Shown piece by piece: positions 24,773 to 34,477 of a stretch of 64,000 bases of DNA (the first letter of the stretch is position 1; each line of letters starts with the position of its first letter). Below the pieces are notes generated by a model. It was given only the letters and a program-made list of their open reading frames with translations, did no database searches and was not told the DNA's origin. A program made the translations under genes and the position numbers. Source of the DNA: Paenibacillus monticola (GTDB lineage: Bacteria > Bacillota > Bacilli > Paenibacillales > Paenibacillaceae). The stretch covers positions 124,001 through 188,000 of the forward strand of contig NZ_WJXB01000014.1 of NCBI RefSeq assembly GCF_009664975.1, read 5' to 3'.

Positions 24773-24806
24773 AAGGCTAACCCAATCGTGTGGGTTAGCC
24801 TTTTCT
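24773..24806 (+). terminator. Terminator of uvrC
   Basis: AAGGCTAACCCA and TGGGTTAGCCTT around a 6-base loop, followed by TTCTT. Confidence 0.9.
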
Positions 24807-24852
24807 TGTAATATGTTCCTTTAATTGTGCATGAAATCGTTGATTTGTACAA

Positions 24853-24881
24853 TTGTATCTAAATCCTTAAAAAGGTAATCT
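24853..24881 (+). promoter_or_regulatory. Putative promoter of the GH81 unit
   Basis: TTGTAT, a 17-base spacer and TAATCT. The match is moderate. The start site near 24888 would place the cre-like site just downstream. Confidence 0.45.
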
Positions 24882-24895
24882 TATACATGCCTTAA

Positions 24896-24909
24896 TGAAA
24901 GCGCTTATA
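24896..24909 (+). promoter_or_regulatory. cre-like site (CcpA) before the GH81 gene
   Basis: TGAAAGCGCTTATA matches the cre consensus TGWAANCGNTNWCA at all but one defined position. Its place between promoter and start codon fits carbon catabolite repression of a secreted glucanase. Confidence 0.6.
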
Positions 24910-24935
24910 TATTATCAAAGGAGGATTAATGTCAA

Positions 24936-27900
24936 ATGGTACAAATGAATGTGAGAAAAGTTAGAAAGTGTTCACGGATTTCTGCGATTATCCTTGCTGT
25001 ATCCATGGTCTTTAGCCTGATTCTTATGGCTCCTAGCCAGGTGAATGCAGCGAGCTCCTACCTGCTCTCGACTGACAGGCCTGCTTATGCATCTGGCTCC
25101 GAAGGAAACAATACTCCTGATTTGGCGGTTGACGGCAATATGGGATCTCGCTGGAGCAGCGCATGGGGGGCAGACCCGAACTGGATCTATATCGACCTCG
25201 GCGCCTCTGCCACCTTGGACCGAGTTGTGCTCCGTTGGGAGAACGCTTATGCCAAGTCTTATAAAATTCAGGTGTCTCCTGATGAGCTGAGTTGGACTGA
25301 CGCCTTCTCAACGACTACAGGAGATGGCGGAGTAGATGACATCACCCTTAGTGGTACAGGACGTTATGTCCGGTTGCAAGCGACGGAACGGGTCATGGCA
25401 CAATATGGGATTTCGCTCTTTGAATTTGAAGTATACGGCACAGGGGGCGTTAATCCACCGCCTGTTGCTCTGGGACCGAATGTGGCTTTGAACAAGCCGG
25501 TAACGGCCTCGTCCTATGAGCAATCCGATTATCTCCCGGTCGGCTCCACCTTGCCGCAGCTCGTCGTCGACGGTAGCCTGACGACACGCTGGTCTTCTAA
25601 TCCAACAGATAATGAGTGGATCAGTATTGACCTTGGCAGTGTACGGACGCTGGGTCGGGTCATTATCAATTGGGAGGCTGCTGCCGGCCGAACCTATGAT
25701 ATTCAAGTTTCGAATAACGGCACAGCCTGGACCACCATTTACCGGGAACTTCACGGTGACGGAGGTACGTTGAATCTGCCTGTTTACGCCACTGGCCGTT
25801 ATTTACGGATGAACGGCATCAGTAGAGCGACTTCCTTCGGCTATTCTATCTTTGAATTTCAGGCCTATGATTATGTAACAGGCGATTCGAAGCCGACTTA
25901 TACGATTCCTGCACTTCCTGTACGTACTACGGTAGCTGTAGGTCAAGGCAGCTATGCGGCGAATGATCCGTCCATTCCCCAGCCTAAATATCCACTCTAT
26001 AAATCAGATTCGCTGAATGCGCCGCTGCCATCCAATGACTGGTGGCAATCGATCATGATTAATAAATTAGGCAACGGTATTATTACGCTGCCGCTCAAAT
26101 CGAAATATACCAAGCAGGGACTGGGTGTGCTGAATCCAGGCGCCGGTTATTTAAGTGCCGACGGCAAGGCACAGGAGGCGGGAGGAAGTCCGGACCTGTT
26201 CCTGATGGCAAGCAATATTAATACCTCTAACATGTCGAACCGAATTACCGCTTACGGAGACTGGTCGGCCACTGCTGTATTAAGCGACGGAGCGACAGAG
26301 AAGCTGAAGACGACTTTTGTCAAAGGCTCACCTTATCTCTATTCGCAGTTCAGCGATCCGGCCAGCCCCGAGGTGTATTTACCAGCCACGGCCAGATTCT
26401 TTAATGACAGTAATCAAGCTATTCTGACAGCTGACGGTTCTACAGTTACCGCAGACCATATCGGTATCGAAGTTACGAACTCGAACGGTGCGCCTACACC
26501 TTCCATGGTGACGAGAACCTACGGTCTGTTTGCTCCAGCTGGCACGACCTTCAAGAAAGTCGGTTCCAAGCTCAAGATTCAGTTAGGTGGAGGACAAAAT
26601 TATTTGTCAGTGGCCGCCATTCCGTCCGCCGCTAATCTGAGTTATTTCTATCAGCATGGTTATGCCTTTGTCACAGATACGAAGGTGGCTTATACCTTTA
26701 ATGACACCACCTCGGATGTCACAACTAACTTTAATGTAACGACAGAGCTTAAACGCACGGGCTTCCCGAATACGACGCTTATGGCGCAACTGCCGCATCA
26801 GTGGAAGGTTACGACTTCTCCGCTGACTACGATTTCGTTCCCGTCCATTCGCGGCACAATGAAAGTGACAGAGGGCAACTCGTTCACTACTGTCGACAAG
26901 TTCTATGGTGTAGTGCCTCAGTTCACTGAACCGGGTGATTCCTCCTATTCCCGTCAAACTCTGCTTGATTATTTGGCGCTGCTGGATACAGATACCGCGA
27001 CCAATCTAATGCAGGCTGATGCATACTGGCAGGGCAAGAAGCTGCATCCGCTAGCTATGGGCGTACTGATCGCAGATCAGATCGGTAGTGAGAATTATAA
27101 AACGCTGTTCCTGTCCCGCATGAAGACGATCCTTACAGATTGGTATACCTACACACCAGGAGAAGCCAATTATTATTTCGACTATAACTCCGACTGGGGA
27201 ACGTTAATTTACAAAAATAGTGAATTTGGCGCAAACTCCGGCATTACGGATCATCACTTTACGTACGGCTACTATGTATTTGCTTCTGCGGTTCTGGCTA
27301 CCTACGATGCTGATTTCAAGAATAAATACAGCGGAATGGTCGATCAGCTGGTCAGAGACTATGCTAATCCGTCGAAGACAGATCCACAATATCCATTCCT
27401 GCGTAACTTTGACTCCTATGAAGGTCATTCATGGGCTGGTGGTTATGCCGATAATGACAGCGGCAATAATCAGGAAGCAGCGGGAGAATCGCTGTTCGGC
27501 TGGGTCGGCCAATATATGTGGAGCACACTGACTGGCAATAAAGCCTTCCGGGATACGTCTATCATGGGCTTCACAACTGAACTTAGAGCGGTTCAGCAGT
27601 ATTGGTTCAACTACGACCAGGACAACTGGCTGCCGGGCTATACGCATAAGTCCGTAGGGCAGGTATACGGAAGCTCGAACTTCTTTGGAACCTTTTTTAA
27701 TGGCAACCCAGTGTATGTATACGGTATCCATTGGCTGCCAACCTCAGAGTATTTAACGAGCTACGGTTTTGACAAGGCGAAGGTCGCTGCATTGTATAAC
27801 GGCTTCGTGACAGATAATGGTGGACCCGAGCAGGATTGGTATCATATCGTGTGGCCAATTCAGGCGCTCAGCGATCCCCAGGCTGTTTTGAATAAATGGA

Positions 27901-29246
27901 ATCCGTCAGCAGTACAGCAGAATGAATTGTTCAATACCTACTGGTTCGTGCACAACATGGCAACTTTGGGTCAGCGCAGCACAGACATCTGGGCTACAGA
28001 TGGATACAGTGCGACTGTATATAAGAATGGTTCAGCCTATCACGCACTCATATGGAACCCTACCGACGCGCCAATAACGGTCACCTTCCGAAATGCAGCG
28101 GGTGTAACCGGTTCAGCAGTAGTGGCTCCCAAAAAGCTTATGAAGGTGGACCCAACGAAGACGACAACAGGTGAGGATGAGGGCGGAAACGAAGAAACAG
28201 GCACTAACCTGGCGTTGAATAAGACGGTAACGGCTTCAGTAAATGCCAAAACGCCAGCAACAAACGCGGTGGATGGCGATAAAGGAACCCGATGGGAATC
28301 GGAGTTCAGTGATCCCCAGTTTATTCAGGTGGATTTGGGATCGAACCAAAGCATCAATCGCGTCATTCTGAACTGGGAGGGGGCGTACGCAAAAGCGTAT
28401 ACGGTTGAAACCTCCGTGGATGGCAGTAATTGGGCTCCAGCGTATTCGACTACCACTGGTGACGGTGGTGTGGATAACCTCAGCTTCACACCGGTAAGTG
28501 CACGTTTCGTGAAAGTAAACGGCACGCTGCGTGGTACACCTTATGGTTATTCGTTGTGGGAGCTCGAAGTATATGGTGACGGAACGGCTCCACTTGTAGC
28601 ACCTACTCTGGTGGCAGATTCGACCCAAAATGTTGTCGGTCAGCCGATCGATCTTACTTTCCCAGACAATGCGGCTTGGAGAAGTGCAATTAGTACGATT
28701 AAGGTAGAGGGTACGACTGTAAACGCGGCACAATATACGTTGACTGCAGGTCAACTTACACTAAATTCTGCCTTGTTTGCTACCGCAAAAACATATGATA
28801 TTGCGATATCAGCAACCGGGTACCCTAATGCCTCCATTCAGCAGGTGGTTGCAGAGCCTGCCGTTAATCTGGTGGACTTGGCACTGAATAAAATTGTCAC
28901 AGCCTCAGAGAATGCCAAAACGCCAGCAACGAATGCGGTGGATGGTGATGACGGAACTAGATGGGAGTCAGCATTCAGCGATCCCCAGTTTATTCAGGTG
29001 GATCTTGGTGCCAGCCAAAACGTCAGACGTGTCGTGCTGAATTGGGAGGGAGCGTACGCCAAAGCGTATACAGTCGAAACCTCTGTAGACGGCAGCAATT
29101 GGACAATCGCGTACTCGACGACGGACGGCAATGGCGGGATTGATGACCTCGCTTTCACTCCGGTGAGTGCACGATACGTAAAGGTGAATGGTACACAGCG
29201 CGGTACGGAGTACGGTTATTCGTTGTGGACATTATCCGTTTATTAG
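24936..29246 (+). CDS. Secreted GH81 endo-beta-1,3-glucanase with four F5/8 type C (CBM32-like) modules
   Basis: A 1436-residue exoenzyme. A signal peptide is followed by VNA-A near residue 39. Two discoidin/F5-8C modules (about 40-168 and 182-312) precede a GH81 catalytic region (about 325-1075). GH81 signs are LPSNDWWQSIMI, DHHFTYGYYVFA near 771, and HSWAGGY with NNQEAAGES near 832-852, the acid/base-bearing part of the family. Then come F5-8C module 3 (about 1090-1215), a DUF1533-like beta domain (about 1220-1310) and F5-8C module 4 (about 1313-1436). It would cut fungal, algal or oomycete beta-1,3-glucan. No cell-wall anchor is present. An 11-codon frame from ATG 24929 overlaps the start. 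Confidence 0.92.
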   Translation: MVQMNVRKVRKCSRISAIILAVSMVFSLILMAPSQVNAASSYLLSTDRPAYASGSEGNNTPDLAVDGNMGSRWSSAWGADPNWIYIDLGASATLDRVVLRWENAYAKSYKIQVSPDELSWTDAFSTTTGDGGVDDITLSGTGRYVRLQATERVMAQYGISLFEFEVYGTGGVNPPPVALGPNVALNKPVTASSYEQSDYLPVGSTLPQLVVDGSLTTRWSSNPTDNEWISIDLGSVRTLGRVIINWEAAAGRTYDIQVSNNGTAWTTIYRELHGDGGTLNLPVYATGRYLRMNGISRATSFGYSIFEFQAYDYVTGDSKPTYTIPALPVRTTVAVGQGSYAANDPSIPQPKYPLYKSDSLNAPLPSNDWWQSIMINKLGNGIITLPLKSKYTKQGLGVLNPGAGYLSADGKAQEAGGSPDLFLMASNINTSNMSNRITAYGDWSATAVLSDGATEKLKTTFVKGSPYLYSQFSDPASPEVYLPATARFFNDSNQAILTADGSTVTADHIGIEVTNSNGAPTPSMVTRTYGLFAPAGTTFKKVGSKLKIQLGGGQNYLSVAAIPSAANLSYFYQHGYAFVTDTKVAYTFNDTTSDVTTNFNVTTELKRTGFPNTTLMAQLPHQWKVTTSPLTTISFPSIRGTMKVTEGNSFTTVDKFYGVVPQFTEPGDSSYSRQTLLDYLALLDTDTATNLMQADAYWQGKKLHPLAMGVLIADQIGSENYKTLFLSRMKTILTDWYTYTPGEANYYFDYNSDWGTLIYKNSEFGANSGITDHHFTYGYYVFASAVLATYDADFKNKYSGMVDQLVRDYANPSKTDPQYPFLRNFDSYEGHSWAGGYADNDSGNNQEAAGESLFGWVGQYMWSTLTGNKAFRDTSIMGFTTELRAVQQYWFNYDQDNWLPGYTHKSVGQVYGSSNFFGTFFNGNPVYVYGIHWLPTSEYLTSYGFDKAKVAALYNGFVTDNGGPEQDWYHIVWPIQALSDPQAVLNKWNPSAVQQNELFNTYWFVHNMATLGQRSTDIWATDGYSATVYKNGSAYHALIWNPTDAPITVTFRNAAGVTGSAVVAPKKLMKVDPTKTTTGEDEGGNEETGTNLALNKTVTASVNAKTPATNAVDGDKGTRWESEFSDPQFIQVDLGSNQSINRVILNWEGAYAKAYTVETSVDGSNWAPAYSTTTGDGGVDNLSFTPVSARFVKVNGTLRGTPYGYSLWELEVYGDGTAPLVAPTLVADSTQNVVGQPIDLTFPDNAAWRSAISTIKVEGTTVNAAQYTLTAGQLTLNSALFATAKTYDIAISATGYPNASIQQVVAEPAVNLVDLALNKIVTASENAKTPATNAVDGDDGTRWESAFSDPQFIQVDLGASQNVRRVVLNWEGAYAKAYTVETSVDGSNWTIAYSTTDGNGGIDDLAFTPVSARYVKVNGTQRGTEYGYSLWTLSVY
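28206..29240 (+). repeat. Long direct repeat encoding F5-8C modules 3 and 4
   Basis: About 370 bases (roughly 28206-28570 and 28881-29240, offset near 675) encode almost the same module. Shared runs are NAKTPATNAVDGD, SDPQFIQVDLG, NWEGAYAKAYTVETSVDGSNW and GYSLW, and the DNA is also very similar. Modules 1 and 2 are clearly more diverged. This indicates recent duplication or gene conversion within the C-terminal part. Confidence 0.8.
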
Positions 29247-29343
29247 TAGGCTCGCTTAAGGAATAAGAATCGGTTATCCTTGACGGTAGATAAACTATCA
29301 TCCACTTATGACACATATAGTGTAATGTGAGAGGAGTCAAGGT

Positions 29344-31074
29344 ATGCAGTCAAACAAGATAGGGCAATTGCTGTTCACTGGCGTGCTCGCCACAAGTCTG
29401 CTTTCAGCTTGTGTGAAGGGAAGCAATAATGCAGCCTATACGCCGGAAGAAAGTTCAGATGCGTTGGCTAACTTCCGAAGTGTAGCGAAGGCTGCGACTG
29501 CGGATGCGGATGTAGGTCAGAACGTGTCCTTAGAAGGTGTGGCAGCAAAGGTTAAACCGGTCAGTTTCACTACTTTTGTCAACTATGACTGGTATACGGC
29601 ACCGACTTGGGAAGGGAGACCGCAGAGCCAATGGATAACCGACCATTTAGGGGTTACGCTAATTCCGCTACAATCCAACGGTGCTGCTGCCCAGAAGCTG
29701 AATGCGATGATCGTCTCCAATGAACTGCCCGATGTGCTCGTCATGGACCGTGGCAAAGACGTGGAGCGGCTGCAAAAGGCGGGTAAGCTGGTAGCTATTG
29801 ATCCCTATCTTGAAAAATATCCTGAATTCATCCAAACTGTAGGCGAAGAAACCATAAATATGCTGCGCAGCGAGGACGGCAAGCTGTACCAGATTCCAAA
29901 CTGGTATATTAACGGAGATAGTGGCAACGGAAATGCCGGTTATCTGGTAGAGAAGAAGACGTATAAGGCACTCGGTTCTCCTAAGCTTCTGACATGGGAT
30001 GATCTGGAGCTTTACCTCAAACAGGTAAAAGAGAACTTCCCTGAGCTGGTGCCCATCGACTTTGGGGAAACCCGTGATGGTGCAGATGTGCAGATGATGG
30101 GCCTGCTGTACAGCGGGGCAGCAAACGATCGTATGCCGGGCTTTATTTCACCGGGCTCGGGCCAGATCTTTGGCGTCCCAACCGGTTTCGAACTAACTTC
30201 GATATACAAAGATCCGGCCTTTAAGGAATCCGCTCTATATGCCAGTCGGTTGTTTCGCGAAGAGTTAACTTCTCCGGATTTGCTTACCCAGACGCGGGAC
30301 CAGATTCTGGAGAAGCTGAAGACCGGCAAAATTGCCGTATTCGGCGCGTATGACGCCGTTGTCGAAGGGATTGGACGTGAAGCGAATAATCAGTTGTCAG
30401 CCAAAGATCCGGCAGATGGCTACGAGGTCATCTGGCCCGTGCATAAGGCTGGTGTAGACAAGACCAAAGTCTTTACAACAGGGTATAGTACATTGGGGTG
30501 GAATGTAAACGTAATCACAACCAATGCCAAAGATCCTGAGGCGATATTCTCCTATATGAACTGGGCTACAAGCCCGGAAGGGCAGCGGGTGCTATTCTTC
30601 GGACCGCCAGGACTCTTTTATGATGAAGTTGAGAAAGGTGTTCCAATCCCCAATGCTGCTTATATCAATCGTGATCTCAAGAAATATGATCTCTTGAAGA
30701 TTGGGGAATTCAACTGGTATGGCAATACTTCTTACATCGATGCTGTCAAAGCACAGCGTGAGAAGCTTCTACCCTCCCAAGCTCAGGATTGGACGACGAA
30801 TGCTCAAGTGAACTTTACATTCAAAACCTCAAAGAATATTACAGAATTCTCGAATCTTGATCCGGCTCCCGGTTCTGAGGAAGGGATTATCCTGCAAAGG
30901 TTGAAAGAGCAGTATGCACAGGTTGTGCCAAAAGTTATTTTCGCCCAAAGTGATGAGGAAGTAGAACGGCTAATTGAGGAAGCGGATAAAGAGGCTGTCC
31001 ATATAGGCTATGACAAGGTGCTGAAATGGAAGACCGCTGTATGGCGAAATAATCTAAAAAAACTCAAAGGCTAG
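29344..31074 (+). CDS. Extracellular solute-binding lipoprotein (family 1 type)
   Basis: A 576-residue lipoprotein. The signal peptide ends LLSAC with the lipidated Cys near residue 23. The rest has the fold pattern of large sugar or oligosaccharide binding proteins (LPDVLVMDRGK, YQIPNWYINGD, FSYMNWATSPEGQ). In Paenibacillus such proteins usually precede two permease genes of a CUT1 importer; none is present here. Instead a response regulator and a kinase gene follow directly. It could feed a distant importer or act as the ligand-sensing partner of that kinase. The ribosome site is GAGAGGAG. Confidence 0.82.
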   Translation: MQSNKIGQLLFTGVLATSLLSACVKGSNNAAYTPEESSDALANFRSVAKAATADADVGQNVSLEGVAAKVKPVSFTTFVNYDWYTAPTWEGRPQSQWITDHLGVTLIPLQSNGAAAQKLNAMIVSNELPDVLVMDRGKDVERLQKAGKLVAIDPYLEKYPEFIQTVGEETINMLRSEDGKLYQIPNWYINGDSGNGNAGYLVEKKTYKALGSPKLLTWDDLELYLKQVKENFPELVPIDFGETRDGADVQMMGLLYSGAANDRMPGFISPGSGQIFGVPTGFELTSIYKDPAFKESALYASRLFREELTSPDLLTQTRDQILEKLKTGKIAVFGAYDAVVEGIGREANNQLSAKDPADGYEVIWPVHKAGVDKTKVFTTGYSTLGWNVNVITTNAKDPEAIFSYMNWATSPEGQRVLFFGPPGLFYDEVEKGVPIPNAAYINRDLKKYDLLKIGEFNWYGNTSYIDAVKAQREKLLPSQAQDWTTNAQVNFTFKTSKNITEFSNLDPAPGSEEGIILQRLKEQYAQVVPKVIFAQSDEEVERLIEEADKEAVHIGYDKVLKWKTAVWRNNLKKLKG

Positions 31075-31096
31075 TCTTGAGCGTAAGTCGGGCAAA

Positions 31097-31130
31097 AAAA
31101 GAGGGCTACGAAATCAATCGTACCCTCTTT
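31097..31130 (+). terminator. Weak intergenic hairpin between binding-protein and regulator genes
   Basis: GAGGGCTACGA and TCGTACCCTC pair with one bulge and are followed by TTTCC; an A7 tract precedes it. The T-run is short, so partial termination or transcript-end protection is more likely than a full stop. It would lower the regulator and kinase relative to the binding protein. Confidence 0.5.
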
Positions 31131-31154
31131 CCTCATGAAGGAGTGCTGATACCG

Positions 31155-32726
31155 ATGTTTAGAGCTGTCATAGTGGATGATGAAACGTATGATCTGGAGG
31201 GACTTCGCTGTCTAATCCCCTGGAATGAACTTGGCATAGAGGTAGTCTGCAGTGAGAATAAACCGCTTGCCGCGCTTGAGTTCATTGAGAATCATGAAAT
31301 AGATTTGCTGATAACCGACATTAAGATGCCGGTTATTTCTGGTATTGAGCTTTCACGGAAAGCGCTGGAGCAGAACCCTGGTCTCAAAACGATATTTATC
31401 AGCGGCTATCAGGATTTCCATTACGCCAAGCAGGCTCTTGATTTAAAAGCTCATGCGTATATTCTGAAGCCGGTTGATGATGAGGAGATTGTAGCCGTTC
31501 TCCGCACGGCTGTAGCTGAGCTGGAGAATGATCGTGTGAAGAGGACGGAGGACCATAATGTCATCTCTTCATTTGATTTTATTAAGAACGACGTCTTGCA
31601 GCATTTGCTGGAGGGGAGCCTAGATCGGAAGACCCTGAGCGCTTTTCTGGCCCGGTATCCGCTGGATCTTGTATTCTCAAGCGTCTGTGCCGTGCTGATT
31701 GAGGCAGATGATGTCCTGCTGCGGTTAAGGGAAGATGCGGAAGCGGTATACGCTGAACTGGACAAGCTGTTTGATTATATCGGTAACTATATCGAAGAAG
31801 CCGCTTGCGGGAAATGGTGCAGGCTGAACCGTTCACAAATGGGGCTGGTGTATTCAGCGCATTCTGAATTACTGGAGGAGCGGCTGCAGAAGTTGGTGCA
31901 GGCTGTCCGGGAGCAGACCTCTTTCACCATAACCGTCAGTTACGGGGCAGGTGTGGCTTCCTTGGAAGAGCTGTCGATATCTTTTTCCCAGGCCAAGTCC
32001 TGTATGAACGGTAAAATGTTTATGGGCAAGAACAGGGTCATTCCAACCGTGATGAGCAAGCCGGAGATGACCAAAAGCATCAAGGATTTGAGCAGCGTGC
32101 TCGAAGCCATGTTCGGGGCGATGGCCAACTATAGATTGATTCATATTTGCGATTGTATCGACGAACTGTTCGAGGTGGCTGCACAGTTTGAGCACTCGGT
32201 TAAGGTGTACCATTTCTCCATTCATATCGCCACTAGGCTTGAAGCCTTTCTCGGTACACTGAATGAGACCTATGAAAGTCTGCTCGGCTGGGGCATTCAG
32301 CAAATGGATGTCATTCAACATCTGGAAACGGTGGAGGACATCAAGCGCTGGCTCCGCAATACGTTGTTTCAGATTTCTGAGACCCTTTACATGAAGAAGC
32401 AGCATAAGAACCGTGGCTTTATGGAGCATATCGAAACATTTATTCAGGATAGACTTGCAGAAAATATCACGCTGCGTATGGTAGCAAATCACTTTGCCTA
32501 TTCCCCCAATCATCTGGGTGTTCTGTTTAAGGAGTATACCGGAGAAAGCTTCAATGAGTACCTCTCGAGAATTCGTATGCAAAAAGCGATCATGCTGCTG
32601 GATCAGCATCAGTACAAGATCTACGAAGTTGCCGATAGGGTTGGCTATAAGAATATCGCCTATTTCAGCCGACAATTTCGTGAGCACTTCAACATTACCG
32701 CAGCCGACTACAGAAAGCAGAGTTGA
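31155..32726 (+). CDS. AraC-type response regulator (YesN family)
   Basis: A 523-residue response regulator. The receiver domain (residues about 1-125) has VIVDDE at the start, the phospho-acceptor Asp in LLITDIKMP, the switch region FISGYQDF and the Lys of ILKPVD. A linker of about 300 residues follows, then a C-terminal AraC HTH pair (MVANHFAYSPNHLGVLFKEY; VADRVGYKNIAYFSRQFREH). The open frame begins at TTG 31077, but the hairpin at 31097-31130 lies there. ATG 31155, with AAGGAG 11 bases upstream and the receiver beginning at once, is preferred. It overlaps the kinase region and is the partner of that gene. Confidence 0.9.
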   Translation: MFRAVIVDDETYDLEGLRCLIPWNELGIEVVCSENKPLAALEFIENHEIDLLITDIKMPVISGIELSRKALEQNPGLKTIFISGYQDFHYAKQALDLKAHAYILKPVDDEEIVAVLRTAVAELENDRVKRTEDHNVISSFDFIKNDVLQHLLEGSLDRKTLSAFLARYPLDLVFSSVCAVLIEADDVLLRLREDAEAVYAELDKLFDYIGNYIEEAACGKWCRLNRSQMGLVYSAHSELLEERLQKLVQAVREQTSFTITVSYGAGVASLEELSISFSQAKSCMNGKMFMGKNRVIPTVMSKPEMTKSIKDLSSVLEAMFGAMANYRLIHICDCIDELFEVAAQFEHSVKVYHFSIHIATRLEAFLGTLNETYESLLGWGIQQMDVIQHLETVEDIKRWLRNTLFQISETLYMKKQHKNRGFMEHIETFIQDRLAENITLRMVANHFAYSPNHLGVLFKEYTGESFNEYLSRIRMQKAIMLLDQHQYKIYEVADRVGYKNIAYFSRQFREHFNITAADYRKQS

Positions 32727-32731
32727 TCTTA

Positions 32732-34477
32732 ATGCAGAGACACTTTTCTTCCTTTTACATTCCATTAGGCTACAAGTTATTGATTTCGTATATTTTTCTA
32801 GTGTTTATTCCGATTATTGGAATAGGAAGCTATGCCTATTTCTCTTCAGTACATTCCATAGAGGCGCATACAAGGAGCAATCTGGAGGTTGCGATCAAGC
32901 AGATGGGCAACAATGTGGATTACCGGCTAAAGGATATTATCCGCAGCTCCGATGAACTCTATGCGGACCAGACCCTTTCACGTTATTTGACAGGTTATCA
33001 TTCTGGCTGGGAGAAATACAGCATCATGTCCCAGTACATTCTGCCGAGGCTGGAGAATGCTGCTAACTTGCCTAGTCAGGAAGTGAAGCTTTCCCTCTAT
33101 GCGGACAACCCGAATGTCAGTGAATTCTATTATAACGATATCGAAAACAACAGTGGTGGCCGCCAGTATTCATTGTTCCGTTCCTCCCGAATTCAGGGTC
33201 AGTCCTGGTACAAATCGCTTAATCTTCATTATGGCTCTTCTGTATGGCGGCAGGTGGATAATGATATGGCTACTGGGCGTATTTCTTTCATACGGCCGCT
33301 GATCAACTACGATACGCTGCAGTTAAACGGTCTGATTAAAATCTCAGCGAATATGAAATATATATTCTCTGATGTGGATTCCGGCCAACTGGGCGACGAC
33401 AGCATATTATTCATTGTGGATGACCAGAACCAACTGGTCTTCTCAAGTGCGAGCAATGAGGCTGATCCGGCCAGGCTCGCAGGGTCCTCTTCAGGCAGTA
33501 TCAAACAACCTGGCTCTTATATGCAAATTAAACAACCCATTGCCAATATGCCGGCAAGCATTGTTGCTTGGGTACCTTATTCAACGCTGCAGGAAAATTC
33601 CGAACAGGTTCGCACTGTAACGATATGGTTCTGTGTAACGATCCTGATTGTGCTGTCCCTGATCAGCCTGCTGATGTCCCAATATTTCTCGCGGCGTTTC
33701 CAAAAGCTGATTACTTCCCTGAAATCATTTAAAGAGGGGAATTTCCATAAGCGTATGCTTGTTCAAGGCAAGGATGAGTTCACGGAGATCGGCAGTGCTT
33801 TTAACGATATGGCCTCTACGATCCAGAGGTTGATTGATGAGGTTTATATCAGCAATCTTGAGAAAAAAGAGACGGAGCTGCAGATGCTTCATGCTCAGAT
33901 GAATCCGCACTTTCTGTATAATACTTTCTCCTCTATCAGCCGCATGGCGAAGCTGGGAGAAATTGATAAGCTGCATGAAGTCATACGTGCGCTGGCCCGT
34001 TTTTACCGGTTGACCCTGCATCGAGGAGAAATGATTATTCCGATTGAACAGGAGCTGCAGATTGCTGAATCCTACCTCGATATTCAGCGGATCAAAAATG
34101 CAGACCGCATTATCGTAGCCTATGAGAATGATCCCCAGGTGCTGGTGTACGATACTGTGAAATTTATATTGCAGCCCTTTGTGGAGAATGCCTTGGAGCA
34201 TGCCTGGTATGACGATGAAATTAAGATTACGATTCGCGCTTACCGTGAAGTGGATATCATCTGCTTCGAAGTGGAAGACAACGGGTTAGGCATGAAGGAT
34301 GAAATTATTGAAGGGGTGCTTGATCCGACGGATAAAGGTATCGGTTATGGTATCCGAAATGTCGACCAACGGATCAAGCTTCAATACGGGAATGAGTATG
34401 GCGTGTGTATCCATAGTTCACTTGGGGAAGGAACGGTTATCCGAATTCGGTTTCCGGCGGCTTCTGCGAACGGTTAA
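32732..34477 (+). CDS. Sensor histidine kinase (YesM family)
   Basis: A 581-residue membrane kinase. The first membrane helix (LLISYIFLVFIPIIGIGSYAYF) is near residues 15-37 and an extracellular sensing region spans about 40-290. A second helix (TIWFCVTILIVLSLISLLM) is followed by HAMP. The His_kinase domain has the phospho-accepting histidine in QMNPHFLYNTF near residue 390, and the HATPase region has DNGLGM and GIGYGIRNVDQRI. Such kinases respond to extracellular saccharides and phosphorylate the adjacent AraC-type regulator. ATG 32732 lies 5 bases after the regulator's stop. Its last 41 bases overlap the convergent protease gene. Confidence 0.9.
   Translation: MQRHFSSFYIPLGYKLLISYIFLVFIPIIGIGSYAYFSSVHSIEAHTRSNLEVAIKQMGNNVDYRLKDIIRSSDELYADQTLSRYLTGYHSGWEKYSIMSQYILPRLENAANLPSQEVKLSLYADNPNVSEFYYNDIENNSGGRQYSLFRSSRIQGQSWYKSLNLHYGSSVWRQVDNDMATGRISFIRPLINYDTLQLNGLIKISANMKYIFSDVDSGQLGDDSILFIVDDQNQLVFSSASNEADPARLAGSSSGSIKQPGSYMQIKQPIANMPASIVAWVPYSTLQENSEQVRTVTIWFCVTILIVLSLISLLMSQYFSRRFQKLITSLKSFKEGNFHKRMLVQGKDEFTEIGSAFNDMASTIQRLIDEVYISNLEKKETELQMLHAQMNPHFLYNTFSSISRMAKLGEIDKLHEVIRALARFYRLTLHRGEMIIPIEQELQIAESYLDIQRIKNADRIIVAYENDPQVLVYDTVKFILQPFVENALEHAWYDDEIKITIRAYREVDIICFEVEDNGLGMKDEIIEGVLDPTDKGIGYGIRNVDQRIKLQYGNEYGVCIHSSLGEGTVIRIRFPAASANG

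Noticed and set aside
29344..31074. A complete sugar ABC importer operon
   Set aside because: Only the binding protein is present; no permease or ATPase gene is adjacent.
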